A stretch of 64,000 nucleotides of DNA from Rosettibacter sp037481715 (GCA_037481715.1 JBBFLD010000011.1:28321-92320); one strand, 5' to 3'. Shown: positions 45,213 through 54,981, counted from the first letter of the stretch. Numbers and translations are program-made. Notes: generated by a model from the sequence alone, not told the origin.

Positions 45213-47675
45213 TTATTCTGATTTCTTTATAGCAAGAATATAAGTTTTTCCCTCTTCAGTATCGAAATCGTATAAAAAAGTTTTCTTGATGTTTATAGTA
45301 TTCAATTTTTCGGGATTAGAAATAATAGGTTTTTTTAATTCAGGAGTTTCAAAAAAAGGATTTGAATTTTTGCCCTTTGCTTTTTTCAATTTACCATTTG
45401 ATAAAATAATTTCATTTGGCAGACGTATTCTGCAATTACCACCAAGTTTTGATTTAATAATAATTTTTTGAACCAGTCCATTTTCCCAATTAAAACTAAC
45501 TTCAAAACCTCCGGGTGTTCTCAAACCACTTATACTTCCATTTTTCCATTCATCAGGAAGAGCAGGGAGAAAATGAATTGCTCCATCATGACTTTGCAAA
45601 AGCATTTCTATAATTCCAGAAGTAAATCCAAAATTTCCATCTATTTGAAATGGAGGATGGGAATCAAAAAGATTTGGGTAAGTTCCTCCTTTATGTTTTC
45701 CATCAGGCAGGATTGCGGGTGATAGTTGATCTTTAATTAATTTTAATGCATGATTGCCATCAAGCAAACGAGCCCATAGATTTATTTTCCATGCCATCGA
45801 CCAGCCTGTCGATTCATCTCCTCTTGCTATTAATGAAGTTCTTGCTGCAGAAAATAATTCTGGTGTTCGATATGGTGAAATTTGATTTGATGGAAATAAT
45901 CCATACAAATGAGATACATGACGATGTTTGTCATTTGGATTATCCCTATCTTCCAGCCATTCCTGAAGTTGCTCCCATTTCCCAATTTGCATTGGAGGTA
46001 ATCTTTTTAGTTTTTTATCAACTTTTTTAGTAAAATTTTTATCAATGTTAAGGATTTGAGCTGCTCTAATAGTTTTTGTGAATAAATCGAAAAGAATCTG
46101 ATTGTCAATTGTAGTACCTGCTGTTATTGAAACATCTGGATGAATTGAAGGTGCATTTTCTGGAGATAGGGAAGGAGAAACAACTAACCATTTATGGTTT
46201 GGTTCTTCAACAAGGAAATCAAGAAAGAACTCAGTTGCACTTTTCAAGATAGGGTAGATTGATTTAAGATACTCAATATCGCCGTTGAATAAATATTTTT
46301 CCCATAAATGTTGGCAGAGCCATGCACCGCCTAATGGCCACATTCCCCAGAATGCACCATCAACTGGTCCTGTAATTCTCCAGATATCAGTATTATGATG
46401 AAGAACCCATCCTTTTGCATTGTACATATCTTTTGCAGTTTGAATTCCTGTTTGCGAAAGCTCTCTAATCATTTGAATTAATGGCTCATTCATTTCAGTT
46501 AAATTTGTAGGCTCTGATAACCAGTAATTCATTTCTGTGTTGATGTTGACAGTATACTTGCTGTCCCATGGAGGATAAAGCTGGTCATTCCAGATTCCTT
46601 GAAGATTTGCAGGCTGTCCACCAGGTCTAGATGAAGATATAAGTAAATAACGACCATATTGAAAATAGAGCGATACCAATTGAGGGTCATCACTCTTTGC
46701 AAAGTTTTCTAATCTAATATTTGTTGGAAGATTTACTGCATCTGTAATTCCAAGATTAATACTTACGCGGTTATAATAATTTTGATAATCATTGAGATGA
46801 TCATTCAGAATTTGTACATAGTTTTTCTTTATAACATTTTCAATAAAAGAATTTGCTTTTTCATATGGATTGGCGCTAATGTCTTTATAGTTTTTAAAAC
46901 TTGATGCAATAGAAATAAATATCGTTGCTGTATCTGCATTTTTGACAATTAAACTTGTATCCGTTGATGTTATAGTTCCTCCAGAAGTCAATATTTTTAC
47001 ATGAACCTGAAATTTTACTGCTCCTTTGATTGAATCACAATCGCTGGTAATTCCTGACATTATTAATTTATCATTTCCTTCTGTAAAAACATCAACTTTG
47101 CCGGGATGATTTAATGCAGCAGTGAAACTTAAACTTCCTTGTTTACTTGCTGTTGTTCTAAAGACTATGATATTATCAGGGTGAGAAGAAAAAATTTCCC
47201 GCTTGTAACTTATGCCATTTACTTCATATAAAGTTGTAACAATTGCTGTTTCAAGATTAAGTTCGCGGTAATAGTTTGAATAATTTTCATGTTTAGGAAA
47301 TGAAAGCAGAAGATAGCCGGCAGTCTGATAAGGCATACCATGAGAAATTTTACTTATAAAATTTTGATTTATAAGTTCTTGAGCTTCTTTATTTTTTCCT
47401 TCAAAAATTAATTGTCTTACTTTTGTTAAAAATTTTTTTGCATTTGGATTATCATTTCTATGAGGCTGACCACCCCAGATAGTATTTTCATTGAGTTGAA
47501 TTTTTTCAAAAGATGGATTACCAAAAATCATTGCACCTAAATTTCCGTTGCCAATTGGCAGTGCTTCAACCCATTTGTCTGCTGGTTTGTTATACCATAA
47601 CTTAAATAAAGTATTACTTTGTGCAAATAAACTTGACCCAACTAATAAGAAAAGAAATGCAGCCCTTTTCATCAT
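45213..47675 (-). CDS. GH95 alpha-L-fucosidase
   Basis: 820 residues: signal peptide (1-19), N-terminal beta-sandwich (about 25-270), (alpha/alpha)6 barrel (about 310-680), C-terminal beta domain. The opening KLWYNKPADKWVEALPIGNG, the LNENTIWGG motif and the INTEMNYWLSEPTNL segment (near residue 380, with the two catalytic-site Asn) are GH95 hallmarks. It cleaves alpha-1,2-fucose, as on fucosylated xyloglucan; some relatives remove alpha-L-galactose. The gene start overlaps the GH127 stop by 4 bases (ATGA), so they are translationally coupled. Strongly AT-rich style like GH127. Confidence 0.88.
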   Translation of the reverse strand: MMKRAAFLFLLVGSSLFAQSNTLFKLWYNKPADKWVEALPIGNGNLGAMIFGNPSFEKIQLNENTIWGGQPHRNDNPNAKKFLTKVRQLIFEGKNKEAQELINQNFISKISHGMPYQTAGYLLLSFPKHENYSNYYRELNLETAIVTTLYEVNGISYKREIFSSHPDNIIVFRTTASKQGSLSFTAALNHPGKVDVFTEGNDKLIMSGITSDCDSIKGAVKFQVHVKILTSGGTITSTDTSLIVKNADTATIFISIASSFKNYKDISANPYEKANSFIENVIKKNYVQILNDHLNDYQNYYNRVSINLGITDAVNLPTNIRLENFAKSDDPQLVSLYFQYGRYLLISSSRPGGQPANLQGIWNDQLYPPWDSKYTVNINTEMNYWLSEPTNLTEMNEPLIQMIRELSQTGIQTAKDMYNAKGWVLHHNTDIWRITGPVDGAFWGMWPLGGAWLCQHLWEKYLFNGDIEYLKSIYPILKSATEFFLDFLVEEPNHKWLVVSPSLSPENAPSIHPDVSITAGTTIDNQILFDLFTKTIRAAQILNIDKNFTKKVDKKLKRLPPMQIGKWEQLQEWLEDRDNPNDKHRHVSHLYGLFPSNQISPYRTPELFSAARTSLIARGDESTGWSMAWKINLWARLLDGNHALKLIKDQLSPAILPDGKHKGGTYPNLFDSHPPFQIDGNFGFTSGIIEMLLQSHDGAIHFLPALPDEWKNGSISGLRTPGGFEVSFNWENGLVQKIIIKSKLGGNCRIRLPNEIILSNGKLKKAKGKNSNPFFETPELKKPIISNPEKLNTINIKKTFLYDFDTEEGKTYILAIKKSE

Positions 47676-49618
47676 TTAATATTTTTAGTTATTGGAAACC
47701 AGACTTTCATTTTTCCAATCCCTCTGTTTGACCATGTATAGTAGGGGATTAGAATCAATTCATCATTATTAATTTTGCCTTTGAATGAAATTACTTTTTC
47801 TTCTTTAATATCTTTTTCTGCTGGTTCTAAGTTTATATCTTCTGGGATATTGATTGATGAAATATTTTTATTATCAATTTCTTCTGCACAATAAACTATA
47901 GGACCATATTCGAATGCAACTTTATTACTGTCTTCTTTGACCATTTCATTTGCTATTACTTTATGAATTTTCATTGGAAGTACTAATTCTAATTTATCTC
48001 CTTTATTCCATTTCCTTGTGATTTCAATATGACCTTTATTAAGTTTTATACTTTCTTGAATTCCATTTATGGTTAATAAAATTTCCTGATTGTGATTATC
48101 AATATATGAATACAAATTACTGGGAACAGGTTTATTCAATGCCCAGCCTGGAATTCGAACTTTTAATGTAAATAATATCTCTCTTTCCGGCTCAATGAAA
48201 ATATTTATTTTTCCATTCCATGGATAATCAGTTTTTTGTGAAATCTCAATTTTCACATCATTGATATTAACAGTTGCATTGTTTGATATAAATAAATTAG
48301 TGTAAAGAGAATCTTGATTAACAGCATAAATTAAATTTGGAATTGAGGGTATAAAACGAATTAGATTTGTTGGACAACAAGAACAATCGAACCATGGTTG
48401 ACGTGTACAGCTTCCCATATTAAATTCATATTTACCGTCACTTTCCAATGGATTTGGATAGAAGAAATTTTTTCCGTCTAATGAAATTCCGGATAATAAT
48501 CCATTATAAAGTGTTCTTTCAATAATATCAAAATATTTTGAATCACCAGTAAGCAGAAATAAACGATGGTTCCAATAAATACTTGCTATTGAAGCACAAG
48601 TTTCGTTGTAAGCTGTTAAGTTTGGCAGTTCATAATCATCTCCAAATGCTTCGCCTTCATGTTTTGAACCCAAACCGCCGGTAATGTACATTTTTTTATT
48701 AACAATATTTTCCCACAGTTTATTTACTGCATTTAGGTAATCATTATCTTTGAATATTACTGCAATGTCGGTCATACCAGCGTACATGTAGAGTGCTCTT
48801 ACTGCATGACCAACAGCTTCATACTGTTTAATTACAGGGAGATGATCCTGACTGTATTCACCAAATAATTTGTGAGTTGTTGAATCTCCTCTCAAGTCAA
48901 GAAAAAATTTTGCAAGCTTGAGATAATCTTCGTTGTGAGTAATTCGATAAAGTTTTATTAAACCTGTTTCAACAATTTGATGTCCTGGTGGAATATGCAG
49001 TTTGCCGGGACCAAAATTTTTTACGAGTAAATCTGCATTTTTAATTGCGATATCTAAAAAGTTTCTTTTTCCTGTTGCCCAGTAATGTGCGGCAGCAGCC
49101 TCAAATAAATGTCCGCTGTTATATAATTCATGACTGCTTATTTCATTTTCCCATCTGTATTTTGATGGTTTAACCCACCATGCTGGAGGTTTTTCTTTAT
49201 TAATTGTAAACCAAGTGGTAAGGTATCCATCAGGTTCCTGTCCAATTTTAATAATTGCAATTAATGAATCAATATAATTTTCTAATTCAGGATTTGGTTT
49301 GTTAATTAATGAATATGATGCTCCTTCAATTATTTTATAAACATCAGTATCATCAAAAGGCATTTTACCTTTGTATTCACCTTTCTTTTTTCCGCCGGCA
49401 ACAAGAAAATTTTCTATTCTTCCTTCTTCTTCACATTTTCGCAAAGCATAATAAATTGTTGTATCCTGTATAATGCTGATTTTTGGCAGCCAGAAATTAT
49501 CGTTAATTATAACATTTTTGATGCTGATGGGAGAGATAGGATAATCAAAATACTTAGAATTATTTTGTGAATTAATGCAGGTTGTGAATACTAATAAAAT
49601 ATAAAATATTTTTTTCAT
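47672..49618 (-). CDS. GH127 beta-L-arabinofuranosidase
   Basis: 648 residues: signal peptide (1-17), (alpha/alpha)6 barrel (about 30-425), C-terminal beta domains. The zinc-thiolate site of the family maps well: E339 and C341 in YNETCAS, C414 and C415 in DCSCCPTN, with C414 as expected cysteine nucleophile. It removes terminal beta-L-arabinofuranose. Together with GH51 and GH43, it gives the island activities for both alpha- and beta-linked arabinose. It is the first gene of the GH127-GH95 pair. 36 bases separate its start from the M48 protease stop upstream. Confidence 0.9.
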   Translation of the reverse strand: MKKIFYILLVFTTCINSQNNSKYFDYPISPISIKNVIINDNFWLPKISIIQDTTIYYALRKCEEEGRIENFLVAGGKKKGEYKGKMPFDDTDVYKIIEGASYSLINKPNPELENYIDSLIAIIKIGQEPDGYLTTWFTINKEKPPAWWVKPSKYRWENEISSHELYNSGHLFEAAAAHYWATGKRNFLDIAIKNADLLVKNFGPGKLHIPPGHQIVETGLIKLYRITHNEDYLKLAKFFLDLRGDSTTHKLFGEYSQDHLPVIKQYEAVGHAVRALYMYAGMTDIAVIFKDNDYLNAVNKLWENIVNKKMYITGGLGSKHEGEAFGDDYELPNLTAYNETCASIASIYWNHRLFLLTGDSKYFDIIERTLYNGLLSGISLDGKNFFYPNPLESDGKYEFNMGSCTRQPWFDCSCCPTNLIRFIPSIPNLIYAVNQDSLYTNLFISNNATVNINDVKIEISQKTDYPWNGKINIFIEPEREILFTLKVRIPGWALNKPVPSNLYSYIDNHNQEILLTINGIQESIKLNKGHIEITRKWNKGDKLELVLPMKIHKVIANEMVKEDSNKVAFEYGPIVYCAEEIDNKNISSINIPEDINLEPAEKDIKEEKVISFKGKINNDELILIPYYTWSNRGIGKMKVWFPITKNIK

Positions 49619-49654
49619 GATTAAGTTAGTTTATAAATTATTTTAATATAATTA

Positions 49655-50482
49655 TTATTTCATTTTATTTAAAATGTTTTTCCTGTAAGCATCTTTAAAA
49701 ATATTTTCTCCTTCGCTTTTGTAGTTTAATATTGTTATCCCCATAGCTTTTAATCTGTTTTCTGTGGTATTGATTCTATCAATCGGGTCGGGATGAGTTG
49801 AAAGAAAAGTTGCAATTTTAGAACTTGATTTAGAAACTAATCCATCATCTCTAAGTTTTTCGAAAAAGAATTTGACTGCACCAGGATAAAATCTTGTTGA
49901 GCTTAAATATTTTATTGAATATTCATCGCTTTCGTCTTCATTTGCCCGGCTGTTTGCAAGTAATGCCAATCCCGAAAACAAATTAGCTGCAAGTTCGGCA
50001 AGCTGCGATGGATTTTGACCAAGTGCGATGCTTAAGATTATTGAGATACCATATGAAGCTGTAATTCTCTGTGTTGCATGTCTTCTTTCAACATGTGCGA
50101 TTTCATGACCAATTACACCGGCAAGCGCAGCTTCCGAATCTAGATATTTTAACAATCCTGTATATAAATAAATGTAGCCGCCCGGCAGAGCAAATGCATT
50201 AAGTGTACTGTCGTTATCAATTATTTCAATCTGATAATTGTAAACATCTCGTTTTTTAATTTCAGGGGATTTTAATATTTCTCTAAAAATATTTTTATCA
50301 ATGTATTCTTTTACTTCTTGATTATCATAAATGGGATATTCTTTTGTGTTCTTTCTGATTTCGGAATCGAACTGCTTGCCTAATTGAACTTCGTCACTAT
50401 CTGTGAAAAAATTAATTCCTGTTGAGCATGCAGAAATAAAAATTATAGCAACTAACCAGATTTTGATATTTTTTATTGTCAT
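49655..50482 (-). CDS. M48 family metalloprotease lipoprotein
   Basis: 275 residues: lipoprotein signal with lipobox ending at C19 (FISAC), then an M48 peptidase domain. The zinc motif HEIAH is at 126-130, and the third ligand Glu lies in NEDESDEYSIKYL. The domain resembles periplasmic BepA/LoiP-type proteases that monitor outer-membrane protein assembly, but the C-terminal TPR part of BepA is absent. It probably sits on the periplasmic side of a membrane. It begins 12 bases after the FecCD permease stop, so it belongs to the obg operon. Confidence 0.85.
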   Translation of the reverse strand: MTIKNIKIWLVAIIFISACSTGINFFTDSDEVQLGKQFDSEIRKNTKEYPIYDNQEVKEYIDKNIFREILKSPEIKKRDVYNYQIEIIDNDSTLNAFALPGGYIYLYTGLLKYLDSEAALAGVIGHEIAHVERRHATQRITASYGISIILSIALGQNPSQLAELAANLFSGLALLANSRANEDESDEYSIKYLSSTRFYPGAVKFFFEKLRDDGLVSKSSSKIATFLSTHPDPIDRINTTENRLKAMGITILNYKSEGENIFKDAYRKNILNKMK

Positions 50483-50494
50483 AGCTTTGCCTCG

Positions 50495-51502
50495 CTAAGT
50501 TGTTGAATTAAATCTTTTTTTAAAAAGATAGATGAAAATTGGGGCGCCAATTAATGCGGTTATTGCTCCAACAGGCAATTCTGCAGGCGATATGATTGTT
50601 CTTGCAATAGTATCTGCAATAGTTAAGTAAGAAGCTCCAATAAAAAATGAGGAAGTAAATACAATTCTATTGTCATTTCCAAAAATCATTCTGCATAAAT
50701 GAGGAACTAGTAATCCAACAAATCCAATAATTCCACTTACTGATACAAGTGTTCCAATCATTATGCTTGTTATAATGTAAGATGAATTTCTAAGGAGTTT
50801 TGTATTAATTCCAAGTTGTTTTGCATAATCTGAACCGAGACTTATAACATTAAACTTATTTGAAAGAAGGATTAAAATTCCTGAAGTTAAAATTGTGACT
50901 GGAAGAACAAAAATCAGATTACTTTTTTCTGCTAATGACAAATTTCCAATTAGCCAGAAAATAGCTGTTCGAAGTGAATCATTCATTAAAGTCATCATCA
51001 ATAAAATTGCTGCAGAAAAGAAAGCACCAACCATTATACCAGAAAGCAAAAGCACATTGGGTTCAAGTTCTCCAAATCTTCTTCCTAAAATAAAAACTAT
51101 CAGCATAACAGATAATGAGCCAGCAAATGCAAGAAATTGAGTTCCAATAAAAGTTAATCCTAAAATGAAAGAAAGAATTGCTCCAAAAGTTCCGCCGCTT
51201 GAAATGCCAAGAATGTAAGGTTCCGCAAGTGGATTCATTAATAAAGATTGGAACACAGCACCTGCAATTGATAAGCCACCGCCAACCATAATTGCATAAA
51301 GAATTCGAGGCAATCTAATTTCTAAGATGATTTGTGATAAATAATTTTCATGATTAAAAAAAAGAATTGAAAAAATTTCTTTAATACTGATATTAACACT
51401 TCCAATTGATAAACAGATTAATGATGTGATAAACAGAATGAAAGATAAAATCAGAATGTGAAAAATAAATCCGCGAATGGTTAATCTTGAAGTTGTTTCC
51501 AT
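50495..51502 (-). CDS. FecCD/BtuC-type ABC transporter permease
   Basis: 335 residues with about nine to ten hydrophobic helices, the normal size for BtuC/FecD/FhuB-half permeases. Family motifs visible are the region LLMNPLAEPYILGISSGG (near 88-105) and the VGLLVPHLCRMIFGND coupling segment (near 265-280). It moves an iron-siderophore or cobalamin complex through the inner membrane with an ATPase and a binding protein. Neither partner gene is beside it here, and no riboswitch precedes it. The start lies 22 bases inside the end of obg, implying tight coupling. Substrate is undetermined; the nearby btuB makes cobalamin one option. Confidence 0.85.
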   Translation of the reverse strand: METTSRLTIRGFIFHILILSFILFITSLICLSIGSVNISIKEIFSILFFNHENYLSQIILEIRLPRILYAIMVGGGLSIAGAVFQSLLMNPLAEPYILGISSGGTFGAILSFILGLTFIGTQFLAFAGSLSVMLIVFILGRRFGELEPNVLLLSGIMVGAFFSAAILLMMTLMNDSLRTAIFWLIGNLSLAEKSNLIFVLPVTILTSGILILLSNKFNVISLGSDYAKQLGINTKLLRNSSYIITSIMIGTLVSVSGIIGFVGLLVPHLCRMIFGNDNRIVFTSSFFIGASYLTIADTIARTIISPAELPVGAITALIGAPIFIYLFKKRFNSTT

Positions 51503-52464
51503 AATTCATCCAGAAGTTCTTGAATTCCAAATCCGCTTACTGCAGAAAAAACAACAACCGGAACATTATCATCAAGTTTTTTCTTTTTGATTTTTTTTAT
51601 TGTCGATTCATCAACCAAATCAGCTTTTGAAAAGCCAATAATTCGTTTCTTTTTGCTTAATACTTTGGAATATTTTTCAAGTTCGCTCATCAAAGTTTTA
51701 TAATCTTTTTGATGATTTTCTGAAGTAATGTCAATCATTATTAATAAAACTTTTGTTCTTTCAATGTGACGCAAAAATTTTAAACCAAGTCCTTTTCCTT
51801 TGTGAGCTCCTTCAATTATGCCTGGGATATCAGCAACTGTGAAGCTTTGGAAATCTTTGTATCGAACAATGCCAAGATTTGGTTCGAGTGTTGTGAAAGG
51901 GTAATCAGCAATTTTAGGTTTTGCTTCTGAAATAGCTGAAATCAAAGTTGATTTGCCTGCATTAGGAAATCCAACCAAACCAACATCTGCAATAAGTTTT
52001 AATTCGAGTATTAAATATTTTTCTTCACCTTCTTTTCCAGGTTCGGCATATCGCGGAGTTTGATTTGTAGGAGTAGCAAAGTTTGCATTTCCTTTTCCAC
52101 CTTTGCCGCCTTTAGCTGCAATGAAAGTTTTTCCATCTTCGTCAAGGTCACACAGAACTTCTTCTGTATCAGCATCTTTAATTACAGTTCCAACAGGGAC
52201 TTTAATAAAAACATCTTTTCCATTTTTTCCGTCTTTAAGAGAAGAGCCGCCGGGCTGTCCATTCTGTGCAATGTATTTTCTTTTATATCGAACATCGAGA
52301 AGAGTGTTTAAATTTTTGTCGGCAACAAAAATCACATTGCCTCCATTGCCACCGTTGCCGCCTGCAGGACCACCTTTTGGAACATATTTTTCTCTTCTAA
52401 ATGCAACGGCTCCATTGCCGCCTTTGCCGGCTTTTACATAAATTTTTGCATAATCAATAAACAT
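51481..52464 (-). CDS. obg: GTPase Obg (CgtA)
   Basis: 327 residues: glycine-rich Obg fold (about 1-157; KAGKGGNGAVAFRREKYVP and GGPAGGNGGNGGN) and G domain (about 158-327) with GFPNAGKSTL (G1), DIPGIIEGAHKG (G3) and FSKADL (G4, NKxD replaced by SKAD). Obg binds the 50S subunit and links ribosome assembly with growth state. There is no C-terminal extension (OCT domain), as in many short bacterial Obg proteins. It starts 2 bases after the stop of the acidic unknown protein, and its end overlaps the permease gene by 22 bases. Confidence 0.93.
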   Translation of the reverse strand: MFIDYAKIYVKAGKGGNGAVAFRREKYVPKGGPAGGNGGNGGNVIFVADKNLNTLLDVRYKRKYIAQNGQPGGSSLKDGKNGKDVFIKVPVGTVIKDADTEEVLCDLDEDGKTFIAAKGGKGGKGNANFATPTNQTPRYAEPGKEGEEKYLILELKLIADVGLVGFPNAGKSTLISAISEAKPKIADYPFTTLEPNLGIVRYKDFQSFTVADIPGIIEGAHKGKGLGLKFLRHIERTKVLLIMIDITSENHQKDYKTLMSELEKYSKVLSKKKRIIGFSKADLVDESTIKKIKKKKLDDNVPVVVFSAVSGFGIQELLDELWKQLQD

Positions 52465-52466
52465 AA

Positions 52467-54083
52467 TTATTGCGAGCTCTTAAAATATTCTGATATAATT
52501 GATTTGAATAATTCTGCTTCCTTTGAGCTGGAACTTAGATTACGGTTTAAAAGTGCTTCATCAATAATTTGATTGGCTTCTTCTATTGAATCACAATTTG
52601 AAATTGATTCGAGAATATTTGAAAAATCTTCGATGTCGTAATCAAATATTGTTTCGATTATTTTTGTTATTTCTCTGTCTTCTAAAAGTTCATTTATATT
52701 AATTGATTTTGTTTTTTTCTCAAAAGGTTTTGTTTCTAAATTTTCATTTGTATTATCATCGTGCTTAATACTTTCTTTGGGGTGAATTGACTCATCAGAA
52801 ATTTTGATTATAGTTTCAAGTGTATCGCTATTTTCAGATTCGTCTTCAATTCTATCTTCTTCGGTTAAATTTTCTGTTTCATCTTCATCTATCTCTTCTG
52901 ATTCTTCTTTTATCAAATTTTTATTTTCAAAAAAGTTAGTTGTGATTGTAACTTCTTCCTGTGAAATGGTTTCTTCCTTTTGTTCTTCTGCTTGATTTTC
53001 TGATTCTTCTTCTAAAGGTTCAATTTCGTTATCCTTGTCAATTCTTATTCTAAATTTTTGAGGTTTGTGACTAACTGGAATTTCTTCTTCTTTTTTCTCA
53101 ACTTCAGAGAAATTTTCATTTTCCAACTCATGATGCTCTTCACTATCTTCATTTAGTTCTGCTTTAATATTAATTTCATCTTTTTCTGAATCACTAATTT
53201 CTTCTTCAAAAGAATCTTCTTCATAAATATTTTCTTCTGATTCACTGATGTTTATTTCTTCTGAGGATTCAACTTCTTCAATAGTTTCAATCTTTTCCTG
53301 CGCAAGTTCTTCGATTTGTTTTTCTTCACTCAAAACCGCATTAAATTCTTTTTGTAAATCGTTGATGCTGCATTTAATTGTTGTATCATCTCCAAATGCA
53401 ATTCTGATTCTTCTTAAATGTTGGTCTAAATTTTTCTCTTCAAGAAAAAGTTCTATAGCCTGAAGTGGTATTTTATTTTTGTGTAATTCGCCGATATTGA
53501 AGAAGTCTGCCATCGAAGTAAGAGCAGTAGATAAAATACTATTGAGATTTGTTTCAACACCGATTTTATCGATTTTGTCAAGCAGTTCTTCAAATTCTTG
53601 AAGATTGAGAGAAAGAATTTTTTTGGAATTGATGTATGAAATCAGAATTTTTTTAAGATAGTTATAATAATAAACATAATTTAGGATTTGTTTGATTTCC
53701 CCCGAAGTTCTGTGTTCACCTTCATCGTAAATAAATTTTTTTAGTGTCCATTTAGGTCGAACTAAATAATTGATTGTGAAAGAAGATGCATGAAGAATTA
53801 ATTTAGAAACATATTCGAAAGAAAGTTTTTTTGTTCTTTTAATTTCATCATTGATAAGAGAGAAGTAATAAGCAATTTTTTCTCCAGAGTAGTCGAATAT
53901 AGAATCCTTTAGAAGTTTTTGTCTGTCTTCAAAAATGATATAGTCTATTTCTGCAGAGATGTAGTGAAGAACCGCAGGATGGAGGTCAACAGCAGAAAGT
54001 TGTTCGAAAGTAAAATAGGGACCAAGTTTATTAATCTTGTTCAGGTTGAAATCATAAATAAATTTTATTTCTCTTTCGAACAT
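52467..54083 (-). CDS. Unknown protein with long acidic linker
   Basis: 538 residues in three parts. About 1-230 is helical and globular, rich in Ile, Leu, Lys and Tyr. About 235-440 is a very acidic Glu/Ser/Asp-rich low-complexity stretch, surely disordered. About 450-538 is a second small helical domain (INELLEDREITKIIETIF onward). No signal peptide, transmembrane helix or catalytic motif is seen. I do not recognise a family. The gene lies 2 bases before obg and probably heads the obg-permease-M48 operon, so a role tied to translation or envelope growth is possible but unproven. Confidence 0.7.
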   Translation of the reverse strand: MFEREIKFIYDFNLNKINKLGPYFTFEQLSAVDLHPAVLHYISAEIDYIIFEDRQKLLKDSIFDYSGEKIAYYFSLINDEIKRTKKLSFEYVSKLILHASSFTINYLVRPKWTLKKFIYDEGEHRTSGEIKQILNYVYYYNYLKKILISYINSKKILSLNLQEFEELLDKIDKIGVETNLNSILSTALTSMADFFNIGELHKNKIPLQAIELFLEEKNLDQHLRRIRIAFGDDTTIKCSINDLQKEFNAVLSEEKQIEELAQEKIETIEEVESSEEINISESEENIYEEDSFEEEISDSEKDEINIKAELNEDSEEHHELENENFSEVEKKEEEIPVSHKPQKFRIRIDKDNEIEPLEEESENQAEEQKEETISQEEVTITTNFFENKNLIKEESEEIDEDETENLTEEDRIEDESENSDTLETIIKISDESIHPKESIKHDDNTNENLETKPFEKKTKSININELLEDREITKIIETIFDYDIEDFSNILESISNCDSIEEANQIIDEALLNRNLSSSSKEAELFKSIISEYFKSSQ

Positions 54084-54162
54084 GGAATGCTTAAACCCAA
54101 GTTGTCAATTAAATTAATTTCAAAAATTCTTGATACACAATATCAATAATACCAAAAAGGTT

Positions 54163-54189
54163 AAAAAAAATCCCGACTTTGTCGGGATT
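54163..54189 (-). terminator. Rho-independent terminator of sdhCAB
   Basis: On the minus strand AATCCCGAC, loop AAA, GTCGGGATT forms a 9-bp stem, followed by a run of T. The stem begins at the sdhB stop codon itself. This is a textbook intrinsic terminator for the operon. Confidence 0.88.
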
Positions 54190-54955
54190 AATCTACCTCT
54201 TCGGCTTTAAGTTTAGCCATAACATATTCTCGATTCATTCTGGCAATGTTCTTAATTGAAATACCTTTTGGGCATTCAGCTTCGCAAGCATAAGTATTTG
54301 AACATGCACCAAAACCTAATTCATCCATTTTCTTAACCATTGCTTGAACTCTTCGATATCGTTCAGGTTGACCTTGAGGAAGTAATGCAAGGTGCGAAAC
54401 TTTTGCACTTACAAAAAGCATAGCAGAAGCATTTTTACATGCAGCCACACAGGCGCCGCAACCGATGCAGGTTGCTGCATCCATTGCTTCAGAAGCTACT
54501 TCTTTGGGAATTGGAATAGCATTTCCATCAGGGGCACTCCCTGTATTAACAGAAATAAATCCTCCAGCTTCCATAATTCTATCAAGTGCAGAGCGGTCGA
54601 CCATTAAATCTTTTATTACAGGAAAAGCTTTTGCTCTGAATGGTTCAACCCAAATTGTATCTCCATCTTTAAAGTTTCGCATGTGTAATTGACATGTCGC
54701 AATGCGAGGAACTGGACCATGTGGATGTCCATTAATTACAAGTCCGCATGTTCCACAAATGCCTTCTCTGCAGTCGCTTTCAAATGCAATCGGGTCTAAA
54801 TTTTTACTTTCAAGTTCATTGTTAAGTTCATCAAGCATTTCAAGGAAAGATGAATCAGGAGAAACAGAAACTTTATATTCAACAAAACTTCCTGCGGCAT
54901 TAGGTCCGGGTTGACGCCAGATTTTCAAGGTTAAGTTCAATTTTTTGTTGTTCAT
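54188..54955 (-). CDS. sdhB: Succinate dehydrogenase / fumarate reductase iron-sulfur subunit
   Basis: 255 residues. The [2Fe-2S] ligands are in DCREGICGTCG (C62, C67, C70) plus C88 in RIATC. The [4Fe-4S] and [3Fe-4S] ligands lie in TCIGCGACVAACKN and CSNTYACEAECPKGI. It carries electrons from SdhA-FAD to quinone in the membrane subunit. It lies 26 bases after sdhA and ends in a strong terminator. The CGACVAACKN segment and the three-subunit (C-A-B) gene set fit the di-haem type B complex II found in Bacteroidota relatives. Confidence 0.95.
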   Translation of the reverse strand: MNNKKLNLTLKIWRQPGPNAAGSFVEYKVSVSPDSSFLEMLDELNNELESKNLDPIAFESDCREGICGTCGLVINGHPHGPVPRIATCQLHMRNFKDGDTIWVEPFRAKAFPVIKDLMVDRSALDRIMEAGGFISVNTGSAPDGNAIPIPKEVASEAMDAATCIGCGACVAACKNASAMLFVSAKVSHLALLPQGQPERYRRVQAMVKKMDELGFGACSNTYACEAECPKGISIKNIARMNREYVMAKLKAEEVD

Positions 54956-54981
54956 TTTTCTACCCCTTATTTCAAAACTTT

